The translations under genes and the position numbers were made by a program. DNA of 64,000 nucleotides from an uncultured Bacilli bacterium (GTDB lineage Bacteria > Bacillota_I > Bacilli_A > RF39 > UBA660). Positions 50,831-58,894 of the stretch are shown here, piece after piece. Position 1 is the first letter of the stretch, and each line of letters begins with the position of its first letter. The stretch covers positions 1-64,000 of the forward strand of contig CAKPIT010000004.1 in the NCBI GenBank assembly GCA_934162445.1, read 5' to 3'. The notes beneath the pieces are model-generated. The model saw only the letters and a list, made by a program, of their open reading frames with translations. It was not told the origin of the DNA and did not search any database.

Positions 50831-51091
50831 TTATAGAATAACTGCTTCTTTTACGATTTCTTTTAAGTAGAAATGTTTAGTTTTAGAAATTGGTTTTGTT
50901 TCCACAATTCTTACTAAATCTCCTACTTTTGCTTTATTTGTTTCGTCATGAACACTATATTTTTTAGATGATTTTACTCTCTTATGATATAGTGGATGCA
51001 TTTTGTGAGTTTCAACTAAAACGGTTATTGTTTTGTTGTTTTTAGCACTTACTACTTTACCAACTAATTCATGTGTATTTTTATTTTCCAT
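50831..51091 (-). CDS. rpsQ: 30S ribosomal protein S17
   Basis: The 86-residue protein has VGKVVSAKNNKTITVLVE, HPLYHKRVKSSKKY and VGDLVRIVETKPISKTKHFYL. I start it at the ATG at 51091, which has AGGAGG upstream; a longer frame to 51127 would overlap rpmC and lacks a ribosome site. Confidence 0.97.
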   Translation of the reverse strand: MENKNTHELVGKVVSAKNNKTITVLVETHKMHPLYHKRVKSSKKYSVHDETNKAKVGDLVRIVETKPISKTKHFYLKEIVKEAVIL

Positions 51092-51101
51092 AAATAACCT
51101 C

Positions 51102-51305
51102 CTAATCAACCTTCGCTTCATTTTCACGTTCTTTTAAAACGGTTTTAAATCTTGCAATGGTGTGTCTTAATTCTCTAATACGTGAAGGTTTTTCTAGGGT
51201 TCCTGTAGCTTGACTAAATTTAAGATTGAATAATTCTTCTTTTGATTCTTTTAATTTAGTATTTATCTCTTCATTAGATAATTCTCTTATTTCTTTAACC
51301 TTCAT
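51102..51305 (-). CDS. rpmC: 50S ribosomal protein L29
   Basis: L29 surrounds the peptide exit tunnel and helps dock trigger factor and SRP. The 67-residue protein is all-helical with MKVKEIRELSNEEI, LKESKEELFNLKFSQATG and RELRHTIARFKTVL. Start at the ATG at 51305 (AAGGTGG upstream), 11 bases inside rplP. Confidence 0.97.
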   Translation of the reverse strand: MKVKEIRELSNEEINTKLKESKEELFNLKFSQATGTLEKPSRIRELRHTIARFKTVLKERENEAKVD

Positions 51306-51726
51306 TCTTAACACCACCTTCTTCTTTTTTTACAAACTTACAAGTGATTGGTAATTTATGACTTGCTAGACGAAGAGCTTCTCTTGCAACTGCCTCAGAT
51401 ACACCGGCTACTTCAAACATGATTTTGCCTTCTTTTACAACTGCTACCCATTCTTCAACATTTCCTTTACCTTTACCTTGACGAGTTCCAATGGCTTTTT
51501 TAGTTAATGGCATGTGTGGGAAGATATTGATCCATACTTTTCCACCACGTTTCATATAACGAGTCATTGCAATACGAGCAGCTTCGATTTGATTGTTTGT
51601 TATCCAAGCTCCTTCTTTGGCTTGTAAGCCATATTCTCCAAAATGTAGTTCACGGTTACCTCTTGATTTGCCTTCGTAAGGTAATCTGTGTACACGACGA
51701 TATTTTGTTCTTGATGGAATTAACAT
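51295..51726 (-). CDS. rplP: 50S ribosomal protein L16
   Basis: L16 is near the A site. The 143-residue protein has MLIPSRTKYRRVHR, AWITNNQIEAARIAMTRYMKRGGKVWI and MPLTKKAIGTRQGKGKG, typical of L16. Confidence 0.98.
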   Translation of the reverse strand: MLIPSRTKYRRVHRLPYEGKSRGNRELHFGEYGLQAKEGAWITNNQIEAARIAMTRYMKRGGKVWINIFPHMPLTKKAIGTRQGKGKGNVEEWVAVVKEGKIMFEVAGVSEAVAREALRLASHKLPITCKFVKKEEGGVKNEG

Positions 51727-51727
51727 C

Positions 51728-52381
51728 TTAATTACCTCCTTTAGCCTTTTTAGATTTTAGAACTTCTCCTTTATAAATCCATACTTTAACACCAATTTTT
51801 CCGAATGTAGTATCGGCTTCACTTGTAGCATAATCAACATCTGCTCTTAAAGTATGTAGAGGGATTGTTCCTTCGGTATAACCTTCACTACGAGCCATAT
51901 CAGCACCACCTAAACGGCCTGATACTTTTGTTTTAATTCCTTTAGCTCCTGCTTTCATTGCATTTCTAATAGCACGTTTTTGAGCCATTCTGAATGATGC
52001 TCTATTAGTTATTTGATTTGCAATGGAATCAGCAACAAGCTGTGCATTAAGATCAGCTTTTTTAATATCAACGATTGAAATTCCTATATTTTCACCAACA
52101 GCTTTTGAAAGACGTTCTCTTAATTTAGTAATTTCTTCACCACCGCGACCAATGATAACGCCCGGTTTTGAAGTGTGAATTGAGATTTCACATTTTTTAG
52201 GAGTTCTTTCAATTTCTACTTTGGCAATTCCAGCATTTTTTAAATTTTCAGCAATGTATTTTCTTATTTTAATGTCGTTTGTTAAAGTTTTAGAAAAACT
52301 TTCTTTTCCAGCATACCATTTTGCTTCCCAATCTTTATTAATGCCAAGTCTTAGCCCTGTTGGATTAACTTTTTGTCCCAT
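51728..52381 (-). CDS. rpsC: 30S ribosomal protein S3
   Basis: S3 forms part of the mRNA entry channel. The 217-residue protein begins GQKVNPTGLRLGINKDWEAKWYA, has the KH-domain GXXG in GVIIGRGGEEI and ends with KVWIYKGEVL. Complete. Confidence 0.98.
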   Translation of the reverse strand: MGQKVNPTGLRLGINKDWEAKWYAGKESFSKTLTNDIKIRKYIAENLKNAGIAKVEIERTPKKCEISIHTSKPGVIIGRGGEEITKLRERLSKAVGENIGISIVDIKKADLNAQLVADSIANQITNRASFRMAQKRAIRNAMKAGAKGIKTKVSGRLGGADMARSEGYTEGTIPLHTLRADVDYATSEADTTFGKIGVKVWIYKGEVLKSKKAKGGN

Positions 52382-52397
52382 TAATAGTTCCTCCTCA

Positions 52398-52730
52398 TTA
52401 TTTTGTAGCCACTGTTATTACAATGTGACTTGTTCTTTTATCTTTATGTCCAATGCGACCACGTGAATCGAATAATACTCTTTTCATAACTGGGCCTGCA
52501 TCAACACGTGCTTCTTTTACATATAAATCTTCAGCCTTTTGATTATTGTTGTTAACTGCGTTTGCAATTGCAGAATTTAAGACTTTTCTTGTCATTACGG
52601 CTGCTTTTTTATTAGTGTTTCCTAAAATTGCTAGTGCTTCACTTACTTTTTTACCACGAATAGTAGAAACTACTAGACGAGCTTTAATAGGTGAAATTCT
52701 TTGCATTTTAGCAATTGCTTTTGCTTCCAT
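52398..52730 (-). CDS. rplV: 50S ribosomal protein L22
   Basis: L22 lines the exit tunnel and is a site of macrolide resistance mutations. The 110-residue protein has RISPIKARLVVSTIRGKKV and, at the tunnel loop, GPVMKRVLFDSRGRIGHKDKRTSHI. Confidence 0.98.
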   Translation of the reverse strand: MEAKAIAKMQRISPIKARLVVSTIRGKKVSEALAILGNTNKKAAVMTRKVLNSAIANAVNNNNQKAEDLYVKEARVDAGPVMKRVLFDSRGRIGHKDKRTSHIVITVATK

Positions 52731-52749
52731 ATTTTATCCTCCTAGTCTC

Positions 52750-53019
52750 TTACTTTTTCTTATCAGAGCCATGTCCACCATTTTTACGAGTTAAGGCAAA
52801 TTCACCTAATTTGTGGCCAACCATATCTTCAGTAACATAAACAGGGATAAATTCCTTGCCATTATGTACTGCAAATGTGTGTCCAACAAAGTCAGGGAAA
52901 ATGGTAGAGCGACGTGACCAAGTTTTAATTACTTCTTTTTTACCTGATTTATTTAATTCTTGAACTTTTTTTAATAAACGATCAAAAACATAAGGTCCTT
53001 TTTTTAAACTTCTAGCCAT
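52750..53019 (-). CDS. rpsS: 30S ribosomal protein S19
   Basis: The 89-residue protein has MARSLKKGPYVFDRLLKKV, KTWSRRSTIFPDFVGHTFAVHNGK and MVGHKLGEFALTR. S19 sits in the head with S13. Complete. Confidence 0.98.
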   Translation of the reverse strand: MARSLKKGPYVFDRLLKKVQELNKSGKKEVIKTWSRRSTIFPDFVGHTFAVHNGKEFIPVYVTEDMVGHKLGEFALTRKNGGHGSDKKK

Positions 53020-53028
53020 ATTATCCTC

Positions 53029-53859
53029 CTATTTACTATTACGACGACGAACAATGAACTTGTCAGTCTGTTTATTATTTCTTGTTTTATATCCAAGAGC
53101 AGGTTTACCCCAAGGAGTAAGTGGTGCTTTGCGTCCAACTGGAGCACGTCCTTCACCACCACCATGTGGATGGTCATTAGGGTTCATAACAGAACCACGA
53201 ACAGTTGGGCGAATTCCCATATGACGTTTACGTCCTGCTTTTCCTAATTTAACTAGTGATGAATCTTCGTTACCAACAACACCAACTGTTGCCATACAAG
53301 TTCCTAACACTTTTCTTTGTTCTCCACTTGATAATCTAATCATTACATATTTTCCTTCACGGCCAAGAATTTGAGCACTACTTCCAGCACTTCTTGCTAA
53401 AGCTCCTCCTTTTCCCGGTCTTAGTTCAATATTGTGAATAACAGTACCAACTGGAATATTCATAATTGGTAGGGCATTACCTACTTTAATATCAGCATTT
53501 TCGCCTGATTCAATTTTATCACCAACTTTTAAGCCTTTAGGAGCGATAATATATCTTTTTTCTCCATCTACATAATTGATTAAGGCAATGTTAGCACTTC
53601 TATTTGGATCATATTCAATACTTGCTACTGTTCCAGGAATATCATGTTTATCTCTTTTGAAATCAATAATACGATATTTACGTTTTACACCGCCACCTTG
53701 ATGACGAACGGTTATTTTACCTTGGTTATTACGTCCTGAATTTTTCTTAACAGTTTTAGTTAAACTTTTTTCAGGAGCTTGTTTAGTAATTGTTTCATTA
53801 ACTAAGGTACTCATTCCTCTTCTTCCTGGTGTAGTAGGTTTATAATTTCTTATTGCCAT
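53029..53859 (-). CDS. rplB: 50S ribosomal protein L2
   Basis: L2 is needed for subunit association and peptidyl transfer. The 276-residue protein has KSGRNNQGKI-like KNSGRNNQGKITVRHQGGG, GGALARSAGSSAQILGREGKY and VMNPNDHPHGGGEGRAPVGR, the conserved catalytic-His region. Confidence 0.98.
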   Translation of the reverse strand: MAIRNYKPTTPGRRGMSTLVNETITKQAPEKSLTKTVKKNSGRNNQGKITVRHQGGGVKRKYRIIDFKRDKHDIPGTVASIEYDPNRSANIALINYVDGEKRYIIAPKGLKVGDKIESGENADIKVGNALPIMNIPVGTVIHNIELRPGKGGALARSAGSSAQILGREGKYVMIRLSSGEQRKVLGTCMATVGVVGNEDSSLVKLGKAGRKRHMGIRPTVRGSVMNPNDHPHGGGEGRAPVGRKAPLTPWGKPALGYKTRNNKQTDKFIVRRRNSK

Positions 53860-53874
53860 ATTTTTTTCCTCCTT

Positions 53875-54156
53875 CTAACCAAGATTTATTTGTTCACCAT
53901 CTACTAAAGTTACAATAGCCTTTTTGGTTCTATTTGTAAGTCCAGCATAGCGACCAACTCTTCTTTTTTTAGGTTTTACATTTAATGTTCTTATTTCTTT
54001 AACATGTACTTTAAAGATTTTTTCAATAGCTTTTTTAATTTCTGTTTTATTAGCTTTAGAAGAAACTTTAAATACATATTGATTATTGTTAGCTAAAGCA
54101 CTACTTTTTTCAGTAATAACTGGAGCTTTAATTATTTCTAAATATTTAGTATCCAT
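53875..54156 (-). CDS. rplW: 50S ribosomal protein L23
   Basis: L23 at the exit tunnel docks trigger factor and SRP. The 93-residue protein has IIKAPVITEKSSALANNNQYVFKV and NVKPKKRRVGRYAG. Its start overlaps the rplD stop by one base. Confidence 0.97.
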   Translation of the reverse strand: MDTKYLEIIKAPVITEKSSALANNNQYVFKVSSKANKTEIKKAIEKIFKVHVKEIRTLNVKPKKRRVGRYAGLTNRTKKAIVTLVDGEQINLG

Positions 54157-54782
54157 TATTTAAGAGCCTCCTCTATATCATTTAAGGCACTATTTGTGAA
54201 AACAGCAACATCAGAATTAACTAGATCTAAAACATTAAGTTCATTACTAGCAATTAGAGCAACATTAGCTAAGTTTCTTGAAGCTAAAATTACATTTTCA
54301 CTAAAGTCACTTACAACAAATAATACTTTTTTGCCTTCTGCTTTTATAGTTTTTAATAAAGCTGTCATTTCTTTAGTTTTAGGAGTGTTAAATTCTAATT
54401 CTTCTAAAACAATAATTTCTTTATCGTTAAACTTATGAGCTAAAGCACTTTTTAAAGCTAAACGTCTTTCTTTTTTGTTTTGCTTTTTATCATAACTTCT
54501 TGGTGTAGGGGTTCCATAACGACCTCCGCCTACCCATTGAACAGCTCTAATTGATCCTTGACGAGCATGTCCTGTTCCTTTTTGTCTCCAAGGTTTACGA
54601 CCTCCACCACTTACTTCACTACGAGTTTTAGTAGAGTGAGTTCCTTGTCTTAATGATGCTCTTGCTAAAATGATTGCATCATATAATACTTTATCATTAG
54701 GGGTAATTCCAAAAATTTCTTCATTTAATTTTAATTCTTTAACAGATTCACCTTTAAGGTTTAAAAGTTCTACTTTTTTCAT
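54156..54782 (-). CDS. rplD: 50S ribosomal protein L4
   Basis: L4 lines the exit tunnel and in E. coli represses the S10 operon through its leader. The 208-residue protein has RQGTHSTKTRSEVSGGGRKPWRQKGTGHAR (tunnel loop) near 45-75 and the C-terminal NVLDLVNSDVAVFTNSA. A strong hairpin lies directly upstream of its ribosome site (54796-54836). Confidence 0.97.
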   Translation of the reverse strand: MKKVELLNLKGESVKELKLNEEIFGITPNDKVLYDAIILARASLRQGTHSTKTRSEVSGGGRKPWRQKGTGHARQGSIRAVQWVGGGRYGTPTPRSYDKKQNKKERRLALKSALAHKFNDKEIIVLEELEFNTPKTKEMTALLKTIKAEGKKVLFVVSDFSENVILASRNLANVALIASNELNVLDLVNSDVAVFTNSALNDIEEALK

Positions 54783-54795
54783 TTTCTTCCTCCTT

Positions 54796-54836
54796 TCATC
54801 ACAGGTATTAATAGTTTAATTAATAGGTAGTGATGA
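54796..54836 (-). promoter_or_regulatory. Nested hairpin before rplD
   Basis: Outer arms TCATCAC (54796-54802) and GTGATGA (54830-54836) enclose inner arms TATTAAT (54806-54812) and ATTAATA (54819-54825). No T-run follows on the reverse strand; the rplD ribosome site comes next. It spans almost exactly the rplC-rplD gap, so it could control L4 translation or mRNA processing. The role is inferred. Confidence 0.5.
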
Positions 54837-55562
54837 TTATTTTGCTTCATCAGTAGTTATTTCTTCTTTAACTTCTTCTTCAGTTGAAGCTTCAGTTTCT
54901 TGATAAGTAATTAAGTCAGCTGGTGTGTTTTTCTTATCTTGTTTTTTGATAGCTGTTTTGATTACTACTAAACCTTTTTTAGGTCCCGGTACATTACCCT
55001 TAATTAAAATTATGTTGTTTTCTAAATCAACAGCCACTATTTCAAGATTTTGAACAGTAGCAGCAGCATTACCCATTTGTCCCGGCATCTTCTTGCCTTT
55101 TAATACGTGCATTGGTCTCATTGTTCCAAGAGAACCTACTCCACGATGATATTGTGAACCATGTCCCATAGGACCACGGCTTTGATTGTGACGTTTAATT
55201 ACACCTTGGAATCCTTTTCCTTTACTGATTCCACTAACATCAACTATTTCGCCAGCTGTAAATACGCTAGCATCTAATACTTGCCCTAGTGTGTAATTAT
55301 TAACATCTACGCCTTTTATTTCTCTTAAGAAGCGCTTAGGTTCAGTATTAGCTTTTTTGGTATGACCCATTTTTGGTTTGTTACTTCTTTTTTCTTTGAT
55401 AGTATCATATCCTAATTGGATTGCTTCATATCCATCTGTTTCATTCGTTTTGATTTGAGTGATAACATTTGGTTTTACTTCAACAACAGTTACAGGAATT
55501 AACTTACCAGTTGTCGTAAATACTTGAGTCATTCCAATTTTTTTACCTAAGATTCCTTTCAT
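54837..55562 (-). CDS. rplC: 50S ribosomal protein L3 with acidic C-terminal extension
   Basis: L3 is an early-assembly protein near the peptidyl transferase centre. Typical parts are GILGKKIGMTQVFTTTGKLIPVTVVE, GKGFQGVIKRHNQSRGPMGHGSQYHRG-type signature near 125-145 and GKKMPGQMGN. The protein has 241 residues against about 209 in B. subtilis; the extra end is acidic (EASTEEEVKEEITTDEAK) and unusual for a ribosomal protein. Confidence 0.97.
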   Translation of the reverse strand: MKGILGKKIGMTQVFTTTGKLIPVTVVEVKPNVITQIKTNETDGYEAIQLGYDTIKEKRSNKPKMGHTKKANTEPKRFLREIKGVDVNNYTLGQVLDASVFTAGEIVDVSGISKGKGFQGVIKRHNQSRGPMGHGSQYHRGVGSLGTMRPMHVLKGKKMPGQMGNAAATVQNLEIVAVDLENNIILIKGNVPGPKKGLVVIKTAIKKQDKKNTPADLITYQETEASTEEEVKEEITTDEAK

Positions 55563-55576
55563 ATTTTTCCTCCTAA

Positions 55577-55888
55577 TTAAATTGTTTTGATTTTGATATC
55601 AACACCACTTGGTAAATCTAAACGTGCTAGTGCATCGATTGTATCCTTACTTGGGTTTTTAATATCAATAAGTCTTTTGTGTGTACGCATTTCAAATTGT
55701 TCACGACTATCTTTGTATTTGTGAACAGCTCTTAAAATTGTAAACTTTTCAACTTCAGTTGGTAGTGGTACTGGACCAATGATAGTTCCACCACTTCTTT
55801 TAACAGTTTCAACGATTTTAGTTACTGCTTTATCAAGTACGCGATGATCATATGCTTTCAATTTGATACGAATCTTTTGTGTTGACAT
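55577..55888 (-). CDS. rpsJ: 30S ribosomal protein S10
   Basis: S10 (NusE) also binds NusB at boxA in rRNA antitermination. The 103-residue protein has KIRIKLKAYDHRVLDKA, GPVPLPTEVEKFTILRAVHKYKDSREQFE and THKRLIDI. The ATG at 55888 has GGGAGG upstream; a longer frame to 55981 lies in the leader and is rejected. First gene of the ribosomal operon. Confidence 0.98.
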   Translation of the reverse strand: MSTQKIRIKLKAYDHRVLDKAVTKIVETVKRSGGTIIGPVPLPTEVEKFTILRAVHKYKDSREQFEMRTHKRLIDIKNPSKDTIDALARLDLPSGVDIKIKTI

Positions 55889-56012
55889 TATGTTTTCCTC
55901 CCTTCGCCTATATCTAGTATAGACTTGCTCCGTGTGAATAACCCGATAACTGGTTAACAACTTAACCCGGTGTATCGACAACCTCCCACATCTAAGCAGT
56001 CACACACAGTAC
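55889..56012 (-). promoter_or_regulatory. Untranslated leader of the S10 operon
   Basis: About 115 bases separate the promoter from rpsJ. The leader is richer in G+C than its surroundings and contains short inverted repeats, for example GGTTAA/TTAACC on the reverse strand near 55951-55968. Such leaders are binding sites for autoregulating ribosomal proteins (L4 in E. coli); I do not recognise a named leader motif here. Confidence 0.5.
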
Positions 56013-56041
56013 ATTTTAGCATAGTAATTATGAAAAAACAA
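56013..56041 (-). promoter_or_regulatory. Promoter of the S10-spc-alpha operon
   Basis: Reverse strand: TTGTTT (56036-56041), 17-base spacer, TAAAAT (56013-56018) with TG one base upstream (extended -10). No other convincing promoter was noticed in the 14-kb operon. Confidence 0.65.
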
Positions 56042-56070
56042 GACTTTTTTGACATTTTTATGACTTTTTC

Positions 56071-56099
56071 TTGACACTTTTTCCTTTTTTAGGTAAAGT
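56071..56099 (+). promoter_or_regulatory. Promoter of the Fic gene
   Basis: TTGACA (56071-56076), 17-base spacer, TAAAGT (56094-56099). It gives a very short leader before the AAGGAG site at 56106. A second TTGACA at 56049 has no matching -10. Confidence 0.5.
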
Positions 56100-56118
56100 A
56101 GGCGCAAGGAGTGAGAAA

Positions 56119-56928
56119 ATGGATAATAATGATGCTCGCAATTTTATTAAATTAATGATGGAAGGTTATGGAAAAAGAAAGGCTTGTGGCAAGCTTTATT
56201 CAAAAGATGATTTTATCCCAGAAAATATTATTACAACTTACTATGAATTTGTAACAAAACCACAGTTTTCATTTTTTATTGATGAATATAAGAAAAAGTA
56301 TGTATTTAATGAGGCCCGAGTAGAACCTAATATTAGTAAGGAAGAAGTAGCAGGTTTGGGAGTAATTTATGATTATATTCAAAATTTTGATTTTGAAAAA
56401 GATTATTTTAATATCTTTACAACTTCTTTGTTATTACATCAAAAATTATATTCAAAATGTCCTAATCCACATTTTGGGGGTACTTTACGAGATAATGATC
56501 CTATTCTTTACAATCTACCAATTGAAATTCCAACAGCTAAAGTAGCTAAGGAAAGATTTAATCAATATATAAGTACATCTGATGATATTTTTGAACCGCT
56601 AAAATATAATGATATTTTTGGATATATCAATAATTGTGTCAAACTTACAACGGATCTTATTTATTTACAGCCATTCAACGATGGAAATAAAAGAACGTTT
56701 AGATCATTACAAAATCTATTGTTTAAGAAGATAAACTTACCACCAATTTACATTGAAACGAACGAAAGAGATGAATATAAAAACGACTTAGTCAAAGCAA
56801 TGAGTAAAAACGATTATTCTAATTTAACAAGATTTTACTATTATAAAATATGTGATGCTATTATGGAACTTGACATCAACAGATCAGTTATTGCTACTTC
56901 TAAGGATAAAACTTTGATAAAAAAGTAA
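56119..56928 (+). CDS. Fic-domain protein with Gln in place of the catalytic His
   Basis: Fic proteins usually transfer AMP or another phosphate-containing group to target proteins. The 269-residue protein has the Fic core: a helical N-terminus with ARVEPN (Glu69), similar to the inhibitory (S/T)xxxE(G/N) motif; the flap HFGGTLRDND near 119; and LQPFNDGNKRTFR at 183-195. The normal motif is HPFxDGNxRxxR; Gln184 (codon CAG, 56668-56670) replaces the catalytic His, while Phe, Asp, Gly, Asn and both Arg remain. It may bind nucleotide without AMPylating, or do other chemistry. The ATG at 56119 has AAGGAG upstream. No antitoxin gene lies next to it. Confidence 0.85.
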   Translation: MDNNDARNFIKLMMEGYGKRKACGKLYSKDDFIPENIITTYYEFVTKPQFSFFIDEYKKKYVFNEARVEPNISKEEVAGLGVIYDYIQNFDFEKDYFNIFTTSLLLHQKLYSKCPNPHFGGTLRDNDPILYNLPIEIPTAKVAKERFNQYISTSDDIFEPLKYNDIFGYINNCVKLTTDLIYLQPFNDGNKRTFRSLQNLLFKKINLPPIYIETNERDEYKNDLVKAMSKNDYSNLTRFYYYKICDAIMELDINRSVIATSKDKTLIKK

Positions 56929-56952
56929 GAATAACTTAACGTTATTCTTTTT
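56928..56952. terminator. Bidirectional terminator between fic and dinB
   Basis: AGAATAAC (56928-56935) pairs with GTTATTCT (56941-56948). T-rich sequence follows on the + strand and a T-run follows after a short gap on the reverse strand. It serves fic and probably dinB, whose last codons overlap it. Confidence 0.75.
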
Positions 56953-58120
56953 TACTTGCTCTAATAACACTGTTTTTTCCAAATTTTCTAATTAAATCAT
57001 CCATTACTTCTTCTACTTTGTCACTAGTTTTTACCTCATCATCAAAAAGGGACAATTGTTTATCGACACTCTTTTTTAAATCACTAAAGCGAATCCCTAT
57101 GTTACGGATTGGATCTTCATGCCAACTATTATTAAATAAGTTAAGGATTTGTTTATATATTTCTTCAGTAACATTAGTAGCACTTAAAAGAGTTAATTGA
57201 TGCGAATAATTTTTAAAAAGATAATTTCGATAGGTAATAGCAATTGTTTTCGTATACAGTTTTTGATTTCTTAATTCTCTTGCTAATTCATCAGTTAAAA
57301 TAAAGAGGATCTTTTCTAAATCTTCTTTTTTGATGTAATCATATGGAAGAGTTCTTGAAATACTTAAGCATTTATTTTTAGGATTTTTGGGTTCAACTTT
57401 ACTATCATCAAGACCCATGGCAGCATTTTTAAAGTAATAAGCTTGATTTTTAAAATGTCTTTTTAAAAGGGAAATATCTGTAAAGGCTAAATCTTTAATA
57501 GTGTTAATTCCTAGCTCATGAAGTTTTTTGGCAGAGCTTTTACCTAGCATAAATAAATCTTGGACAGGAAGAGGCCACATTTTCGTTTCTATTTCACTAG
57601 CATAAAGAGTATGAACTCTATTAGGTTTTTCAAAGTCACTAGCCATTTTAGCACAAAGTTTATTTTCGCCAATACCAATGTTGACAGTAAAGCCATAAAG
57701 ATTTTTGATGTCATCTTTAATTTTATGAGCTAAGTTTACATAGTTATGGCCATATAGTAAAGTGGTCCCTGATAGATCAAGGAAACATTCATCAATAGAA
57801 TACTGTTCAATATTAGGAGTGTACTGGGCAAGATAAGCATATAATTTTTTTGATTGTTCATGATAAAAGGAATAATTAGGAGGAAATATTTGGAGACTTG
57901 GACATTTTTTTCTAGCACTATATAAGGGCTCTGCTGTAACAATCCCATATTTTTTAGCAATAAGACTTTTAGCAAGAACAATTCCTTTACGAGCTTTTTC
58001 ATCACCTGCTATAACCGATGGAATGTTACGAATATCTTTTTTGTAACCTTTTTGTAATAAATCAAGGGCTGTCCACGATAAGAAGGCATTATTAACATCA
58101 ACATGAAAGATAATTCTCAT
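56942..58120 (-). CDS. dinB: DNA polymerase IV (Y family)
   Basis: This is a translesion polymerase. The 392-residue protein has the catalytic FHVDVNNAFLSW near 5-16 and YSIDECFLDLSG near 107-118 (metal-binding Asp and Glu), a helix-hairpin-helix thumb (LFMLGKSSAKKLHELGI) and a little-finger domain. QLSLFDDE near 372 fits the beta-clamp binding motif. The second residue of VDVNN replaces the usual FFASVE, a common variant in this group of Bacillota. AAAGGAGG precedes the ATG. Confidence 0.94.
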   Translation of the reverse strand: MRIIFHVDVNNAFLSWTALDLLQKGYKKDIRNIPSVIAGDEKARKGIVLAKSLIAKKYGIVTAEPLYSARKKCPSLQIFPPNYSFYHEQSKKLYAYLAQYTPNIEQYSIDECFLDLSGTTLLYGHNYVNLAHKIKDDIKNLYGFTVNIGIGENKLCAKMASDFEKPNRVHTLYASEIETKMWPLPVQDLFMLGKSSAKKLHELGINTIKDLAFTDISLLKRHFKNQAYYFKNAAMGLDDSKVEPKNPKNKCLSISRTLPYDYIKKEDLEKILFILTDELARELRNQKLYTKTIAITYRNYLFKNYSHQLTLLSATNVTEEIYKQILNLFNNSWHEDPIRNIGIRFSDLKKSVDKQLSLFDDEVKTSDKVEEVMDDLIRKFGKNSVIRASKKE

Positions 58121-58169
58121 AAGTTTTCCTCCTTTTCTTCATTATATAATACAAATGTTTTATAAACAA

Positions 58170-58198
58170 TAAAAAGATAATCTTAGTGATTATCTTTT
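58170..58198 (-). terminator. gpmA terminator
   Basis: AAAAGATAATC (58172-58182) pairs with GATTATCTTTT (58188-58198). The gpmA stop codon (58183-58185) forms part of the loop. Confidence 0.8.
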
Positions 58199-58881
58199 AG
58201 ATAGTAATGGTTAAGCGGGGTTAAGGTATCATTTAATTCATAGCAAATAGGATTACCAGTTTCAAGTTCTAAATTAATAACTTCATCATCACTTAAGTTA
58301 TCTAAGTATTTAATTAACGCTCTTAGACTATTACCATGGGCTACTATGATTACTTTTTTATGATTTAAAAGATCCTTTTTGATAGTATCATTATAATATT
58401 TAACTACTCTATTTATAGTATCTTGTAAACTCTCAGCTTGTGGTAGAACTTCTTTAGGAAGATTTTGATATTTGGGATCATTCCCCGGATATCTTTCATC
58501 AGTAACAGCTAGTTTAGGAGGTGTTACATTAACACTACGACGCCATAGTTTCACTTGCAAATCCCCATACTTTTTTCTTGTTTCATCTTTATTTAAACCT
58601 TGTAAGGCTCCATAGTGACGTTCATTTAAACACCAACTCTTATGAATTTCAATATTTTCTAAACCTAAAACTTCTAATATGTATTTTAAAGTATCATCCG
58701 CACGTTTTAATAGTGAGGTGTAAGCGACATCAAAAGTATAGCCTTTTTCTTTTAAAATAGCTCCCGCATCACGGGCTTCTTTGATACCAATTGGTGAAAG
58801 AGGAACATCAGTCCAGCCAGTAAATTTATTTTCTTTGTTCCAAATACTTTCACCATGTCTTACTAATATTAGTTTTATCAT
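58183..58881 (-). CDS. gpmA: 2,3-bisphosphoglycerate-dependent phosphoglycerate mutase
   Basis: This interconverts 3- and 2-phosphoglycerate in glycolysis. The 232-residue protein has the phospho-His motif LVRHGESIWN at residues 5-14, GWTDVPLS, the NERHYGALQGLNK motif near 84 and the second catalytic His in IIVAHGNSLRAL near 180. It starts at the ATG at 58881 with GAGGTG upstream. Bacilli often use the cofactor-independent GpmI instead, so this form is notable but common in gut Bacillota. Confidence 0.96.
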   Translation of the reverse strand: MIKLILVRHGESIWNKENKFTGWTDVPLSPIGIKEARDAGAILKEKGYTFDVAYTSLLKRADDTLKYILEVLGLENIEIHKSWCLNERHYGALQGLNKDETRKKYGDLQVKLWRRSVNVTPPKLAVTDERYPGNDPKYQNLPKEVLPQAESLQDTINRVVKYYNDTIKKDLLNHKKVIIVAHGNSLRALIKYLDNLSDDEVINLELETGNPICYELNDTLTPLNHYYLKDNH

Positions 58882-58894
58882 TTTAACACCTCTT

